Part shown: positions 36,658 through 44,673 of the stretch, in pieces
How the letters are laid out: the number at the start of each line of letters is the position of its first letter
Position numbering within the stretch: the stretch's first letter is position 1
From: an uncultured Eubacteriales bacterium
GTDB lineage: Bacteria > Bacillota > Clostridia > Christensenellales > Aristaeellaceae
Length of the DNA stretch: 64,000 nucleotides
Direction: 5' to 3'
Assembly: GCA_902767565.1 (NCBI GenBank)
Contig: CACXHY010000001.1
Span: 1-64,000 of the forward strand
Program-made: the position numbers and the translations under genes
Notes under the pieces: generated by a model
Told to the model about the DNA's origin: nothing
The model's database searches: none
The model's input: the letters and a program-made list of their open reading frames with translations, nothing else

Positions 36658-39600
36658 TTACGGAATGTTCTTGAACAGCTGGTTGACCGCGCGGACGACC
36701 GCCGTGGAGGTCACCGTCGCGCCGCCTACCGCGTCGATGCCGTTGCCCAGCATCACCTTGCCGCTCTTGCCGATGAACTGGCTCGTGAACGCCTCCTCGG
36801 CGCACTTCTGGCCGATTTCCGGTGTCTGCGTCGAAGCGTCCACCTCAAGGGTGGCGATCGCGCCGTTCTCGTCCAGCGTCACATAGATCGTGATGGGTTC
36901 GCCCGCAGGCGCGTTGTTCTCGTCGGCCGGGAAGCCGGGATAACTGGTCACATAGCGGCCCTGTTCGTCCACCGTCACAAGCGGCGTCTCTTCGGCCGCC
37001 GGGTCCTGCGTGGTCTCGGCGGGCAGGTTCTTGAACAGCTGGTTGACCGCGCGGACGACCGCCGTGGAGGTCACCGTCGCGCCGCCTACCGCATCGATGC
37101 CGTTGCCCAGCATCACCTTACCGCTCTTGCCGATGAACTGGCTCGTGAACGCCTCCTCGGCGCACTTCTGGCCGATCTCCGGTGTCTGCGTCGAAGCGTC
37201 CACCTCAAGGGTCGCGATCGCGCCGTTCTCGTCGAGGGTCACATAGATCGTGATGGGTTCGCCCGCAGGCGCGTTGTTCTCGTCAGCCGGGAAGCCCGGA
37301 TAGCTGGTCACATAGCGGCCCTGTTCGTCCACCGTCACCAGCGGCGTCTCTTCGGCCGCCGGGGCCTGAGCCGCCGCGGCGCTTTCCGCCGCCGCGTTCT
37401 TCAGGATCTCGTTGACGCCGCGGACGACGGCCGTGGAGGTCTCCGTGGCGCCGCTCACCGCGTCGATGCCGTTGCCCAGCATCACCTTGCCGCTCTTGCC
37501 GATGAACTGGCTCGTGAAGCCCTCACTCTCACAATTCTGGCCGATCCCGGGCGTCTGCGTGGAGGCGTCCACCTTCAGGGTCGCGATGGCACCGCTCTCA
37601 TCGAGGGTCACATAGACCGTCACGGGCTGGCTGTTGTATCCGGGCTTCTCGGCGGTGTAGACGCTGCCTTCCGGCTCCGCCGCCACCGTTCCGCTTCCCG
37701 CGGCGGCGCTGTTCACGGCTTCCACCACCGCGCTGCATGTCTCCGTGGCGCCGGTGATGGCATCGATATCCTTCCCGGGCGTCAGAGGCGCGGTCTTGCC
37801 GATGAACCGGGACGTGAAGGTTTCCTCGGCGCACTTCTGACCGATGCCCGGCGTCTGGGTGGAGGCGTCCACCTCGAGGGCCGCGATGGCCCCGTTCTCG
37901 TCAAAGGTCACATACACGGTCACGGGCTCGCCCCGGAAGGCAGCCGCGGTGCCTTCACAGCGCTTGCCGGCTTCGACGGCCGATGCGGTCCCGGCGGCAC
38001 CCGCCGCTGCACTGTTGACCGCGTCCACCACGGCGGCGCTGGTCTCCGTAGCGCCGGTGATGGCGTCGACGTCCTCACCGAGGGTCAGCGGGACGCTCTT
38101 GCCGATGAACCGGGATGTGAAGGCTTCCTCGGCGCATTTCTGGCCGATGCCCTGCGTCTGAGTGGAGGCGTCCACCTCGAGGATCGCGATGGCTCCGTTC
38201 TCGTCAAAGGTCACATACACGGTCACGGGCTCGCCCCGGAAGGCAGCCGCGGTGCCTTCATAGCGCTTTCCGGCGTCAAAGCCGGGTGCGGGATCCGTTC
38301 CGTCATCCACCTCGGCGGCGATCAGTTTGCCGTTCTCCACCCGGTACGTCACCGTCACCTCTCCGGTGAAGCGGTCGTCAAAGGTGAAGGCGGCGGTCTT
38401 CTCGTCCGTGATCACAACGCTGACCGGCTCGCCGGACGCGTTCTGTTCCGCTTCCTCGGCCTTTACCTTCGCCGCGCCGTTCACGGCCTCCACCACCGCG
38501 CGCGACGTCACGGTCGCGCCGCTCAGGGCGTCGATATCCTCATCAATGGTCAGCGGGGCCGCTTTGCCGATGAACTGACCGGTGAATCCTTCTTCGGCGC
38601 AGCGCTGGCCGATGCCGGCGGTCTGGGTGGAGGCGTCCACCTCGATCGTCGCGATCTTTCCCTCATCGTCCAAGGTCATGGTCACGATGACTTCGCCGTC
38701 GCCGTATCCGGCGGCGGTCCCCCGCAGGGTCGCGCCGGGCTGCCACACGGTCGCGCCGTTCACGGCGGCGATCACGGCACGGGAGCTGACGCTGGCCCCG
38801 CCGATGATCTCGATATCGCTCTCTTTGATAGGACGGGTCTTCCCGATAAACTGCTGCGTGAAGGACTCGTCCGAAGTCCTGGAGCCGAGGCCCACGGTCT
38901 GGGTCGAGGCGTCCACCTCGATCGTGGCGATGGCACCGGCTTCATCCAGCGTGATGTACACGGTCACGGGCTGATCCCCATAGCCGGCGGCCGTACCCGT
39001 CAGGGTGTTGTCGGCCACCGCTTCGGCGACGGCCTCAGCGGTCAGGCTGTGGCTGACGACCGCGCCCTTCTCGACCTCAAGCGCGGTGTTCACGGTCCCG
39101 GTGAAACGGCCGTCGAAGCCGATGACCCACATGCCGTCGGGATTGCTGTACAGAGCGGTGTCCCCTGCCGCTTCCTGCTGCACAAGGCGGTTCGGGACGG
39201 CGTTGTTCACCGCGGACAGCACGGCGCCGGAGGTCACGGTGGCGCCGCTGACGGCATCAAAATCTTCCTGCGCGATGGGCAGGGACTTTCCGATGAATTG
39301 CTTCCAGTGCAGCTGATTGGCCCAGCGGCTGCCGTAGCCGTGGGTCTCGTCCGGCACCTGGATGTCGATGCTGCGGATCACGTAGGCGGGGTCTTCGCCT
39401 TCGGCCACCTCGTCCTCCGTCTGATAATCCATGGTCATCAGGACGGTGACGGTGCCGCCGAAGCCCTGGGCCCGGCCGATGTACTGCTCCTCGGTGGGAA
39501 CGCCCGACACCACGGCGGCGTAGGTCCCGCCCGAGGCCGTCACGATGTATGTTCCGCCCTTGGCGGAGCCGAAGGACACGGGATCGTTCTCGCCCCAATC

Positions 39601-40233
39601 CTTGCCCATCTGTTCGGCTACCGCCCGGGTGCCTTCGTTGACGGCGGACAGCACGGCCCTGGAGGTCACGGTGGCGCCGCTGATGGCGTCGAATTTGCCG
39701 CCGTCCGAGGCGCTGATGCCCAGCAGCTTGCTCACATTGCTGCCATAGACCCACTTCGCGCCGAGACCGGCTGTCTCCTGGAAGCTGCCATCGCCGATCT
39801 GCGCGCCCACCACGTTTCCGTCGCGGTCAAAGCCCAGCACCACGCCGACGCTGCCGCCGTAGCCCTGAGCGGAGGTGCGGACGGCATAGCCCAGGAGCTC
39901 TCCCGTCGCGCTGTTTTCCACGCGCTGGAGATCGTCCGTGACGGCGGTGAATCGGACGGATCCGCCCTCCGGGACCAGATCCGGCGGGATCACGGCCTTG
40001 AAAGCCGCTTCTTTTTCGGCCTTCTGGCTTGCCGCGATCGGGCCGTTCGTCACAAGGTTCGTGATGCCCAGCACCAAAGCGGCCACCACCGTGATGATCG
40101 CCAGGATGGCAAACACCGGCAGTTTCTTCTTCGGGGCCGGCTCCCGGGTCTCGGGATCCGATGGGGTGATGTCGGTCTGCTCCACCGGTTCGAGGATCTC
40201 GGTCTGCTGGTCCTTCCGTTCGTTGACCTCCAT
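36658..40233 (-). CDS. Nine-domain FMN-binding membrane protein
   Basis: Protein of 1191 residues with a short cytoplasmic head, one membrane helix (about 38-63) and nine extracytoplasmic FMN_bind domains. Each carries a motif of the covalent flavinylation type (Dxx[S/T/G]GAT, FMN on the last Thr): T188, T332, T574, T729, T830, T930, T1053 and T1173. The third copy is degenerate (EIIGGAS, S481). RnfG and NqrC have one such domain. In known systems ApbE attaches the FMN. Repeats 8 and 9 are identical over about 110 residues. ATG 40233 follows GGAGGTG; longer in-frame starts have none. The NusG_II lipoprotein gene precedes it by 32 bases. An extracellular electron-transfer role is inferred from domain type and number. 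Confidence 0.9.
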   Translation of the reverse strand: MEVNERKDQQTEILEPVEQTDITPSDPETREPAPKKKLPVFAILAIITVVAALVLGITNLVTNGPIAASQKAEKEAAFKAVIPPDLVPEGGSVRFTAVTDDLQRVENSATGELLGYAVRTSAQGYGGSVGVVLGFDRDGNVVGAQIGDGSFQETAGLGAKWVYGSNVSKLLGISASDGGKFDAISGATVTSRAVLSAVNEGTRAVAEQMGKDWGENDPVSFGSAKGGTYIVTASGGTYAAVVSGVPTEEQYIGRAQGFGGTVTVLMTMDYQTEDEVAEGEDPAYVIRSIDIQVPDETHGYGSRWANQLHWKQFIGKSLPIAQEDFDAVSGATVTSGAVLSAVNNAVPNRLVQQEAAGDTALYSNPDGMWVIGFDGRFTGTVNTALEVEKGAVVSHSLTAEAVAEAVADNTLTGTAAGYGDQPVTVYITLDEAGAIATIEVDASTQTVGLGSRTSDESFTQQFIGKTRPIKESDIEIIGGASVSSRAVIAAVNGATVWQPGATLRGTAAGYGDGEVIVTMTLDDEGKIATIEVDASTQTAGIGQRCAEEGFTGQFIGKAAPLTIDEDIDALSGATVTSRAVVEAVNGAAKVKAEEAEQNASGEPVSVVITDEKTAAFTFDDRFTGEVTVTYRVENGKLIAAEVDDGTDPAPGFDAGKRYEGTAAAFRGEPVTVYVTFDENGAIAILEVDASTQTQGIGQKCAEEAFTSRFIGKSVPLTLGEDVDAITGATETSAAVVDAVNSAAAGAAGTASAVEAGKRCEGTAAAFRGEPVTVYVTFDENGAIAALEVDASTQTPGIGQKCAEETFTSRFIGKTAPLTPGKDIDAITGATETCSAVVEAVNSAAAGSGTVAAEPEGSVYTAEKPGYNSQPVTVYVTLDESGAIATLKVDASTQTPGIGQNCESEGFTSQFIGKSGKVMLGNGIDAVSGATETSTAVVRGVNEILKNAAAESAAAAQAPAAEETPLVTVDEQGRYVTSYPGFPADENNAPAGEPITIYVTLDENGAIATLEVDASTQTPEIGQKCAEEAFTSQFIGKSGKVMLGNGIDAVGGATVTSTAVVRAVNQLFKNLPAETTQDPAAEETPLVTVDEQGRYVTSYPGFPADENNAPAGEPITIYVTLDENGAIATLEVDASTQTPEIGQKCAEEAFTSQFIGKSGKVMLGNGIDAVGGATVTSTAVVRAVNQLFKNIP
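36661..37372 (-). repeat. Two near-identical 360-base tandem repeats in the FMN protein gene
   Basis: Bases from about 36668 match those from about 37028 with an offset of 360 and only scattered third-position differences. Each unit encodes one whole FMN-binding domain (residues about 960-1070 and 1080-1190). The other seven domains are far more diverged, so this copy is recent or is kept alike by recombination. Confidence 0.9.
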
Positions 40234-40265
40234 GAATGGCACCTCCGTTATGATTCGCAGTGCGC

Positions 40266-40637
40266 TTATTCGCGCACCACCAGTTCCACCGTCACCCGGT
40301 GGGGCAGGCAAATGATGAACGCCCCGTTGACGCGGGTCTCCCAGTTCTCCCGGTCGACCTCACCCATGCGCACGCAGTCCTGGTTGTGGCAGTTCGAGCT
40401 CTCCATATAAACGCCGTTCTCCGTGATCCGGATGACGTTCGTCTCGCCGGTCTCCTGCCGGAGCGTGACCGTGCGCGGCTCCCCCAGGGGCACGATCTGC
40501 ACCGTCTTCCCGTCCACCTGGATGCGGACGTAGTCGCCCTCGGGGACCGGAACGTCGGCGTCGTCACCGGAGCAGCCCGCCAGGAGCAGCGCCACGAGCA
40601 GGAGCAACGCGCAAACAGCTGTCCGTCTGTGCTTCAC
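40266..40637 (-). CDS. NusG domain II lipoprotein
   Basis: Small protein of 123 residues. A signal peptide ends in a lipobox (LLLAGC, Cys about residue 22), so it is probably a membrane-anchored lipoprotein. The remaining ~95 residues match the NusG_II type domain, with the paired cysteines in SNCHNQDCVRMGEV and a final CLPHRVTVELVV. Such proteins often lie next to FMN-binding and Rnf genes. GTG 40637 is used because AGGAGG lies six bases before it. It heads an operon with the nine-domain FMN protein, 32 bases downstream. Its function is not established; a role in redox or flavin chemistry is inferred from company. Confidence 0.8.
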   Translation of the reverse strand: MKHRRTAVCALLLLVALLLAGCSGDDADVPVPEGDYVRIQVDGKTVQIVPLGEPRTVTLRQETGETNVIRITENGVYMESSNCHNQDCVRMGEVDRENWETRVNGAFIICLPHRVTVELVVRE

Positions 40638-40677
40638 AGCGAACCTCCTATGATGTTCGACACATTTTCACTTCTTG

Positions 40678-40706
40678 ATTATATCACCTGCAAAGAGATT
40701 TCGCAA
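40678..40706 (-). promoter_or_regulatory. Promoter for the NusG_II-FMN protein operon
   Basis: TTGCGA (plus 40701-40706), 17-base spacer, perfect TATAAT (plus 40678-40683), about 40 bases before the GTG start. No FMN riboswitch precedes this operon. Confidence 0.75.
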
Positions 40707-40810
40707 CTGTTTTCCGCGCGAATTGCGGCCAAAACGGAGTCGACGCACGGATCCCTCTCCCCCGGTCCCGCGGAGCGGCGATCCGGAGGCAGATCGCATC
40801 CCGCCACATG

Positions 40811-40831
40811 AAAAACCGCGCCACAGCGCGG
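40811..40831 (-). terminator. Terminator after rimI
   Basis: Minus-strand stem CCGCGC/GCGCGG with a TGTG loop, followed by TTTTTCATG. Confidence 0.75.
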
Positions 40832-40836
40832 CGGGT

Positions 40837-41331
40837 TCATTCATGGACGGTCTCGGGCTCCTCGAAGTCCGGATCCGGTTCCGGGAGGTGATCGCAGACC
40901 ATCAGGAAAGCGTCTTCCCCGTTGTCCTCATAGTACCGCTTCCGGCGTCCCACGCGGATGAAGCCGAGGCGCTCGTACATGCGCAGGGCGGTGGTGTTGC
41001 TCTCCCGCACCTCCAGGGTGGCGTAAGCGGCTCCCAGATTCGAGAGATACTGCAGCAGCGCGCGGGTGACGGCCTCGCCGATCCCCTGCCGCCGGTGGGC
41101 CTCGGCCACGGCGATGTTGGTGATGTGGCTCTCGTCCAGGATGATCCAGGCGCCGGCAAAGCCGACCACTTCGCCGTCCTTCACGGCTGCCAGGTAGCGG
41201 GCCGCCTTGTTGCGGGTCAGTTCGCCCTCATAGTCCTGACGCGTCCAGGGATGGGCAAAGGTGGCCTTCTCGATGGCCGTCACCGCATCCAGGTCGTCCG
41301 TCGTCATGCGGCGGATGATGAAGTCAGCCAT
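40837..41331 (-). CDS. rimI: Ribosomal protein S18-alanine N-acetyltransferase
   Basis: GNAT acetyltransferase of 164 residues. The core is ITNIAVAEAHRRQGIGEAVTRAL, the acetyl-CoA loop, followed by LEVRESNTTALRMYERLGF, a hallmark of RimI. It overlaps the end of tsaB by eight bases, the usual TsaB-RimI arrangement, which supports the name. It acetylates the N-terminus of S18 in model bacteria. Last gene of the ribU-tsaE-tsaB-rimI series, followed by a terminator at 40811-40831. Confidence 0.9.
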   Translation of the reverse strand: MADFIIRRMTTDDLDAVTAIEKATFAHPWTRQDYEGELTRNKAARYLAAVKDGEVVGFAGAWIILDESHITNIAVAEAHRRQGIGEAVTRALLQYLSNLGAAYATLEVRESNTTALRMYERLGFIRVGRRKRYYEDNGEDAFLMVCDHLPEPDPDFEEPETVHE

Positions 41332-42013
41332 GCTGTGCCTCCATGAGTTTCCGGTTGCGTTCCGCGCTGGGGGCCCGCAGATAGAGCGGCATGAGGGTCA
41401 GGTAGTCCACGGTCCCGGCCGCGGCCGCAGCCATCTCGGCCACGGTCTCAGGGCGGAGGAAGGCAAAGGCCGCGCCGGCAAAACGTGCCTGCCCGCCCAT
41501 CAGTTCGGCGATGCGTTCGCGGTGGGCGGTCATGCCGTCTCCGGTAAAGAGAACGGGTTCGCCGCGCTCGGAGAGACGCGCGGCCAGCTCTGTCAGGGCC
41601 ACCGGTTCGTCGGGCGTGATCCGGGATCCCCTCCGGAAGAGGGCCGCGTAGACCTGTCCGGCGCGGGCATCCTGCATCGGGCAGACGATCCCCTCGAAGC
41701 CGCCGGCGCCATAGGCCATGGCTTCCAGCGCGTCGACCGCCACGCAGGGCTTTCCGCTGCCGTGGGCCAGCCCTTTCACCGTGCTGACTCCAAGCCGCAC
41801 CCCGGTGAAAGAACCCGGGCCCGTCACGCAGGCCAGCCGGTCCATGTCCCCGAGTGTGAGGCCGGTGAAGGAGAACGCGGCATCCACCATGGGCATCAGG
41901 TTGACGGAGTGCGTGCGCCGGTTCAGCACGGTCTGTGAGAACCTGACGGCGCCGTCCGCGAGAACGGCCACGCCGCAGGTGGGGCCGGAGGTGTCGATGG
42001 CAAGGATGTTCAC
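41324..42013 (-). CDS. tsaB: tRNA t6A37 threonylcarbamoyltransferase complex, TsaB subunit
   Basis: TsaB, 229 residues, ASKHA-fold partner of TsaD in making N6-threonylcarbamoyladenosine at position 37 of ANN-decoding tRNAs. Diagnostic segments are ILAIDTSGPTCGVAVL at the N-terminus and VTGPGSFTGVRLGVSTVKGLAHG in the middle. GTG 42013 sits five bases after GGAGG; a TTG start at 42025 lies inside that site. It lies 64 bases after tsaE and overlaps rimI. tsaC and tsaD are not in this window. Confidence 0.93.
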   Translation of the reverse strand: MNILAIDTSGPTCGVAVLADGAVRFSQTVLNRRTHSVNLMPMVDAAFSFTGLTLGDMDRLACVTGPGSFTGVRLGVSTVKGLAHGSGKPCVAVDALEAMAYGAGGFEGIVCPMQDARAGQVYAALFRRGSRITPDEPVALTELAARLSERGEPVLFTGDGMTAHRERIAELMGGQARFAGAAFAFLRPETVAEMAAAAAGTVDYLTLMPLYLRAPSAERNRKLMEAQHG

Positions 42014-42077
42014 GGGAGCCTCCAACGCAAATTCGGAATGAAGAGTTCGGAATGCGGGATCGATATGCTGGTCCGGA

Positions 42078-42518
42078 TCAGGAAGGCATGGGGATGGGAC
42101 GGAAACCGCCCCGATGTGCCCAGGTGATGTCGCGGGTAGTGTCGTCCACCGGCGTGAGGGTCACCCGCAGATGGGCCGCGGGGATCGCGTCGGGGCAGCG
42201 CATGGGCCACTCGATCACCGCGATGCCGTCGCCGCCCAGGTATTCGTCCAGGCCCATGTCGTACAGTTCGTCGGACGAAGCGAGACGATACCAGTCGAAA
42301 TGATACAGGGGGATCCGGCCCTCGTCGTAGACGTTCATGATGGTGAAGCTGGGCGAGGCGACCGGGCCTTCGACGCCCAGCCCCCGGGCGATGCCGCGGG
42401 TGAACTCGCTCTTGCCGGCGCCGAGGTCCCCTTCCAGAACAAGAACATCCCCCGGCAGAAGCTGCCGGGCCAGGGCCGCGCCGAGGGCTCGGGTCTCCGC
42501 CGGGGAATGGGTGATCAT
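42078..42518 (-). CDS. tsaE: tRNA t6A37 threonylcarbamoyltransferase complex, TsaE ATPase
   Basis: TsaE ATPase of 146 residues. Walker A is LEGDLGAGKSEFTRGIARGLGV (about residues 32-50), then SPSFTIMNVYDEG and FDWYRL, all typical. It regulates the t6A-forming TsaB-TsaD complex. ATG 42518 has GAGG eight bases upstream; another in-frame start lies two codons further out. Only 14 bases separate it from the end of ribU, so it is very likely on the riboswitch-controlled transcript. Confidence 0.94.
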   Translation of the reverse strand: MITHSPAETRALGAALARQLLPGDVLVLEGDLGAGKSEFTRGIARGLGVEGPVASPSFTIMNVYDEGRIPLYHFDWYRLASSDELYDMGLDEYLGGDGIAVIEWPMRCPDAIPAAHLRVTLTPVDDTTRDITWAHRGGFRPIPMPS

Positions 42519-42532
42519 GCGCAAAGCCTCGC

Positions 42533-43120
42533 TTACTTCTGGGATGAACGATCCGTGCCGATCCTGCCCTTCAGGATGGGGGACAGGGGCTTGTAGATCA
42601 GGAAGGTGACCACCGTCAGCGCCGCGCCCTTGATGAGGTTGAAGGGCACCGTTGCGGGCAGGATAAGGCCTGCGCGCTTGGCCTCCGGGATGCCGTAGAA
42701 CGGGAAAAGGATGTAAAGATTGGCCAGCGCCGCAATGGCGGTCATAGCCGCGATGCCGGTGATCATGCCCGCCAGCGCGGTCATGCGGGTCTTGTTCAGG
42801 CCGTAGATGCCGACCGATGTGATCGTGAAGGCACCGAGCATGATGAAGTCTGCCAGCTGTCCCACCCAGCCGCCGGACGGGTGGGTCAGGAGCCCGACGA
42901 GATCCTTGACCAGCAGGGTCAGGATGCCTGCGGGCCAGCCCATGGAAAAGCCCGCCAGCAGCACCGGCACGCCGCTGAAGTCCAGCTTGTAGAAGGGCGC
43001 GGCCGGCAGGATCGGGAACTCAAGCAGGGACAGGACGGCGCCCAGCGCGGCGAGGACCGCGATGCGCGCGAGGTAGGGTGTGGTGAACAGTTTGCTCACG
43101 CTGTTGGAACGGGTCGTCAT
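42533..43120 (-). CDS. ribU: ECF transporter S component, riboflavin type
   Basis: Membrane protein of 195 residues with about six helices, the substrate-binding S component of an energy-coupling-factor riboflavin importer. The family signature is visible as APFYKLDFSGVPVLLAGFSMGWPAG, followed by VKDLVGLL. The energising EcfA/A'/T genes are not in this window and are normally shared and unlinked. Assignment to riboflavin is strongly supported by the FMN riboswitch immediately upstream (43197-43308). ATG 43120 follows GAGGAGG. ECF S components import riboflavin; in Listeria a related RibU serves extracellular flavinylation, which is relevant to the FMN protein 2.3 kb away. Confidence 0.93.
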   Translation of the reverse strand: MTTRSNSVSKLFTTPYLARIAVLAALGAVLSLLEFPILPAAPFYKLDFSGVPVLLAGFSMGWPAGILTLLVKDLVGLLTHPSGGWVGQLADFIMLGAFTITSVGIYGLNKTRMTALAGMITGIAAMTAIAALANLYILFPFYGIPEAKRAGLILPATVPFNLIKGAALTVVTFLIYKPLSPILKGRIGTDRSSQK

Positions 43121-43146
43121 GGGACCGCCTCCTCTGAAAATGCGCA

Positions 43147-43193
43147 CGCCCCTGAAGCGACTTGCTTATCAGGGGCGGAAATGGCGTATTTCC
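43147..43193 (-). promoter_or_regulatory. Expression platform of the FMN riboswitch
   Basis: Two hairpins lie between the aptamer and the ribU ribosome site: GGAAAT/ATTTCC (plus 43177-43193) and CGCCCCTGA/TCAGGGGCG (plus 43147-43177). On the minus strand the second is followed by TGCGCATTTTC rather than a clean T-run, so termination would be weak. Whether control is by termination or by blocking the ribosome site is unresolved. Confidence 0.55.
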
Positions 43194-43196
43194 AGC

Positions 43197-43308
43197 GCTC
43201 TTCTCTCATCCAGACTATACTGTCGGTCCCGGGATCTCACCGGGTCGGCCTGCTTTCGCAGGTTCGCGGACTATACCGCCGGTAGGGGATCTCACCCTGC
43301 CCCGAAGA
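43197..43308 (-). promoter_or_regulatory. FMN riboswitch (RFN element)
   Basis: Minus-strand leader of ribU. It has the conserved RFN blocks in order: TTCGGGGCAGGGTG, GATCCCCTACCGGCGGT, AGTCCGCGA, a variable stem closed by GAAA, CCGACCCGGTGAGATCCCGG, GACCGACAGTATAGTC and GGATGAGAGAAG. This is a full-length aptamer for FMN. High FMN should shut down ribU and, if transcription continues, the downstream tsaE-tsaB-rimI genes. Confidence 0.96.
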
Positions 43309-43355
43309 AGCTTCATGAAGCGATGCAGTTGTATGGCCGGTCACCGGCCGCAGCC

Positions 43356-43384
43356 ATCATAGCACAGCGTTCGATCCGTGTCAA
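43356..43384 (-). promoter_or_regulatory. Promoter for the ribU operon
   Basis: Perfect TTGACA (plus 43379-43384), 17-base spacer, TATGAT (plus 43356-43361) on the minus strand. The -35 box overlaps the stop codon of galK, whose genes read the same way. Confidence 0.85.
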
Positions 43385-44673
43385 GCGTCGATCTGCAGGG
43401 TGTACGCGCCGACCGGCCGGATATTCAGCACATGGCAGGCGTCCTTGCCGAAGGCTTCGTTCATCTGCCCGACGAAGGCGTCCAGCCGGTGCATGGGAAC
43501 GAAGTTCAGCGTCGTGCCCGCAAAGCCGCCGCCGTGGATCCGGCAGGCGCCTTCCTCCCCCAGCATGTCCTCCGCCATGCACAGGGCCAGGGACAGGCTC
43601 TGGTCCTCGGGACGGCACCAGACGTTCTGAAGGTACATGAAGGAGGAACGGCCGCTCTCCCGGATCTCCCGCAGGAAGCCGGGCAGATCGTCCCGGAGCA
43701 GGGCGTTCATCTGGTGACAGACGCGGGTGTTTTCGCGGAAGAAATGCGCTGCCCGCATGATGGCCCGGTCCGACAGCTCGCGCCGCAGCGCGGGAACGGC
43801 CGCCTTGAACTCGTCGGGCATGACCTCCCGCAGATACTTCTTGCCGAAGTGCGCGGCCACCTGCTTCATCTCGGTGGGAATGGCGGCGTATTCGGCGGTG
43901 AGATCCGCGTGGCTGCCGCCCGTGCCGACGACCACCAGCGCATATCCCTTGCTCTCGAAATCGTAGGAGAGGGGCTTGACGGTAGGCTGCTCGGCGCGGA
44001 AATCCACCATCGCCAGGCCGCCCGCGGCGGAGGCCATCTGGTCGAGCAGGCCGGAAGGCTTGCCGAAATAGACGTTCTCGGCGTACCGGCCGATCTTTGC
44101 CTGGGAGACGAAATCCATCTGCGCGTCCCCGTACAGGCGGTCAAAGATCGCGACCAGGAGCACCTCCAGCGCGGCGGAGGAGGACAGACCGCTGCCTGCC
44201 GGGACGCCGGAGGTCATGACCGCGTCAAAGCCGCCGACGGCGTGTCGGAGCTCATGCAGCTTCGCGGCGACGCCCCGGATCAGGGCTGCCGTAGTGCCCT
44301 GCTCCTCCGGCTTGGCTTCCAGATCGTTCAGGTCCACCGTCAGCGGTTTGTAGCCGTCGTAATCGGAGCGGACGTTCACCGTCCGGTCGCCCCGGGGCGA
44401 CACCGCTGCCAGGATGTCCAGGTTCGCGGACGCCGCCAGCACCTTGCCGCGGTTGTGATCCGTATGGTTGCCGCCGATCTCCACGCGGCCGGGCGCGCTG
44501 ATCCAGTACACGGGGCCTTCGGTGTTGAAGAATTTCTCGTGCTTCGTCAGCACCTTTTTGCAGCGGTTGATCTGATAGACCATCTGCCCGTCGCGGCTGC
44601 CGTAGAGCCGGGTCAGCTGGGCCATGACCTGCGGAGTGGAGAGCTCGCTGCTCATTTTCGCGTAAGGATTCAT
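43381..44673 (-). CDS. galK: Galactokinase
   Basis: GHMP-family kinase of 430 residues; phosphorylates galactose at C1 with ATP. The substrate motif is APGRVEIGGNHTDHNRGKV (about residues 60-78), the ATP motif is SGVPAGSGLSSSAALEVL, and the third GHMP motif is GGGFAGTTLNFVP near the C-terminus. It is somewhat longer than the usual 380-390 residues because of an N-terminal extension of about 50 residues. The start ATG overlaps the stop of the upstream binding-protein gene (ATGA) and has GAGGAGG upstream. galT and galE are not in this window. The downstream ribU promoter overlaps its stop. Confidence 0.93.
   Translation of the reverse strand: MNPYAKMSSELSTPQVMAQLTRLYGSRDGQMVYQINRCKKVLTKHEKFFNTEGPVYWISAPGRVEIGGNHTDHNRGKVLAASANLDILAAVSPRGDRTVNVRSDYDGYKPLTVDLNDLEAKPEEQGTTAALIRGVAAKLHELRHAVGGFDAVMTSGVPAGSGLSSSAALEVLLVAIFDRLYGDAQMDFVSQAKIGRYAENVYFGKPSGLLDQMASAAGGLAMVDFRAEQPTVKPLSYDFESKGYALVVVGTGGSHADLTAEYAAIPTEMKQVAAHFGKKYLREVMPDEFKAAVPALRRELSDRAIMRAAHFFRENTRVCHQMNALLRDDLPGFLREIRESGRSSFMYLQNVWCRPEDQSLSLALCMAEDMLGEEGACRIHGGGFAGTTLNFVPMHRLDAFVGQMNEAFGKDACHVLNIRPVGAYTLQIDA

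Noticed and set aside
36568-40410. Long open frame of 1280 codons on the plus strand opposite the FMN-array gene
   Set aside because: It is the antisense shadow of a GC-rich repetitive gene; it has no ribosome site, no family pattern and its repeats mirror those of the real gene.
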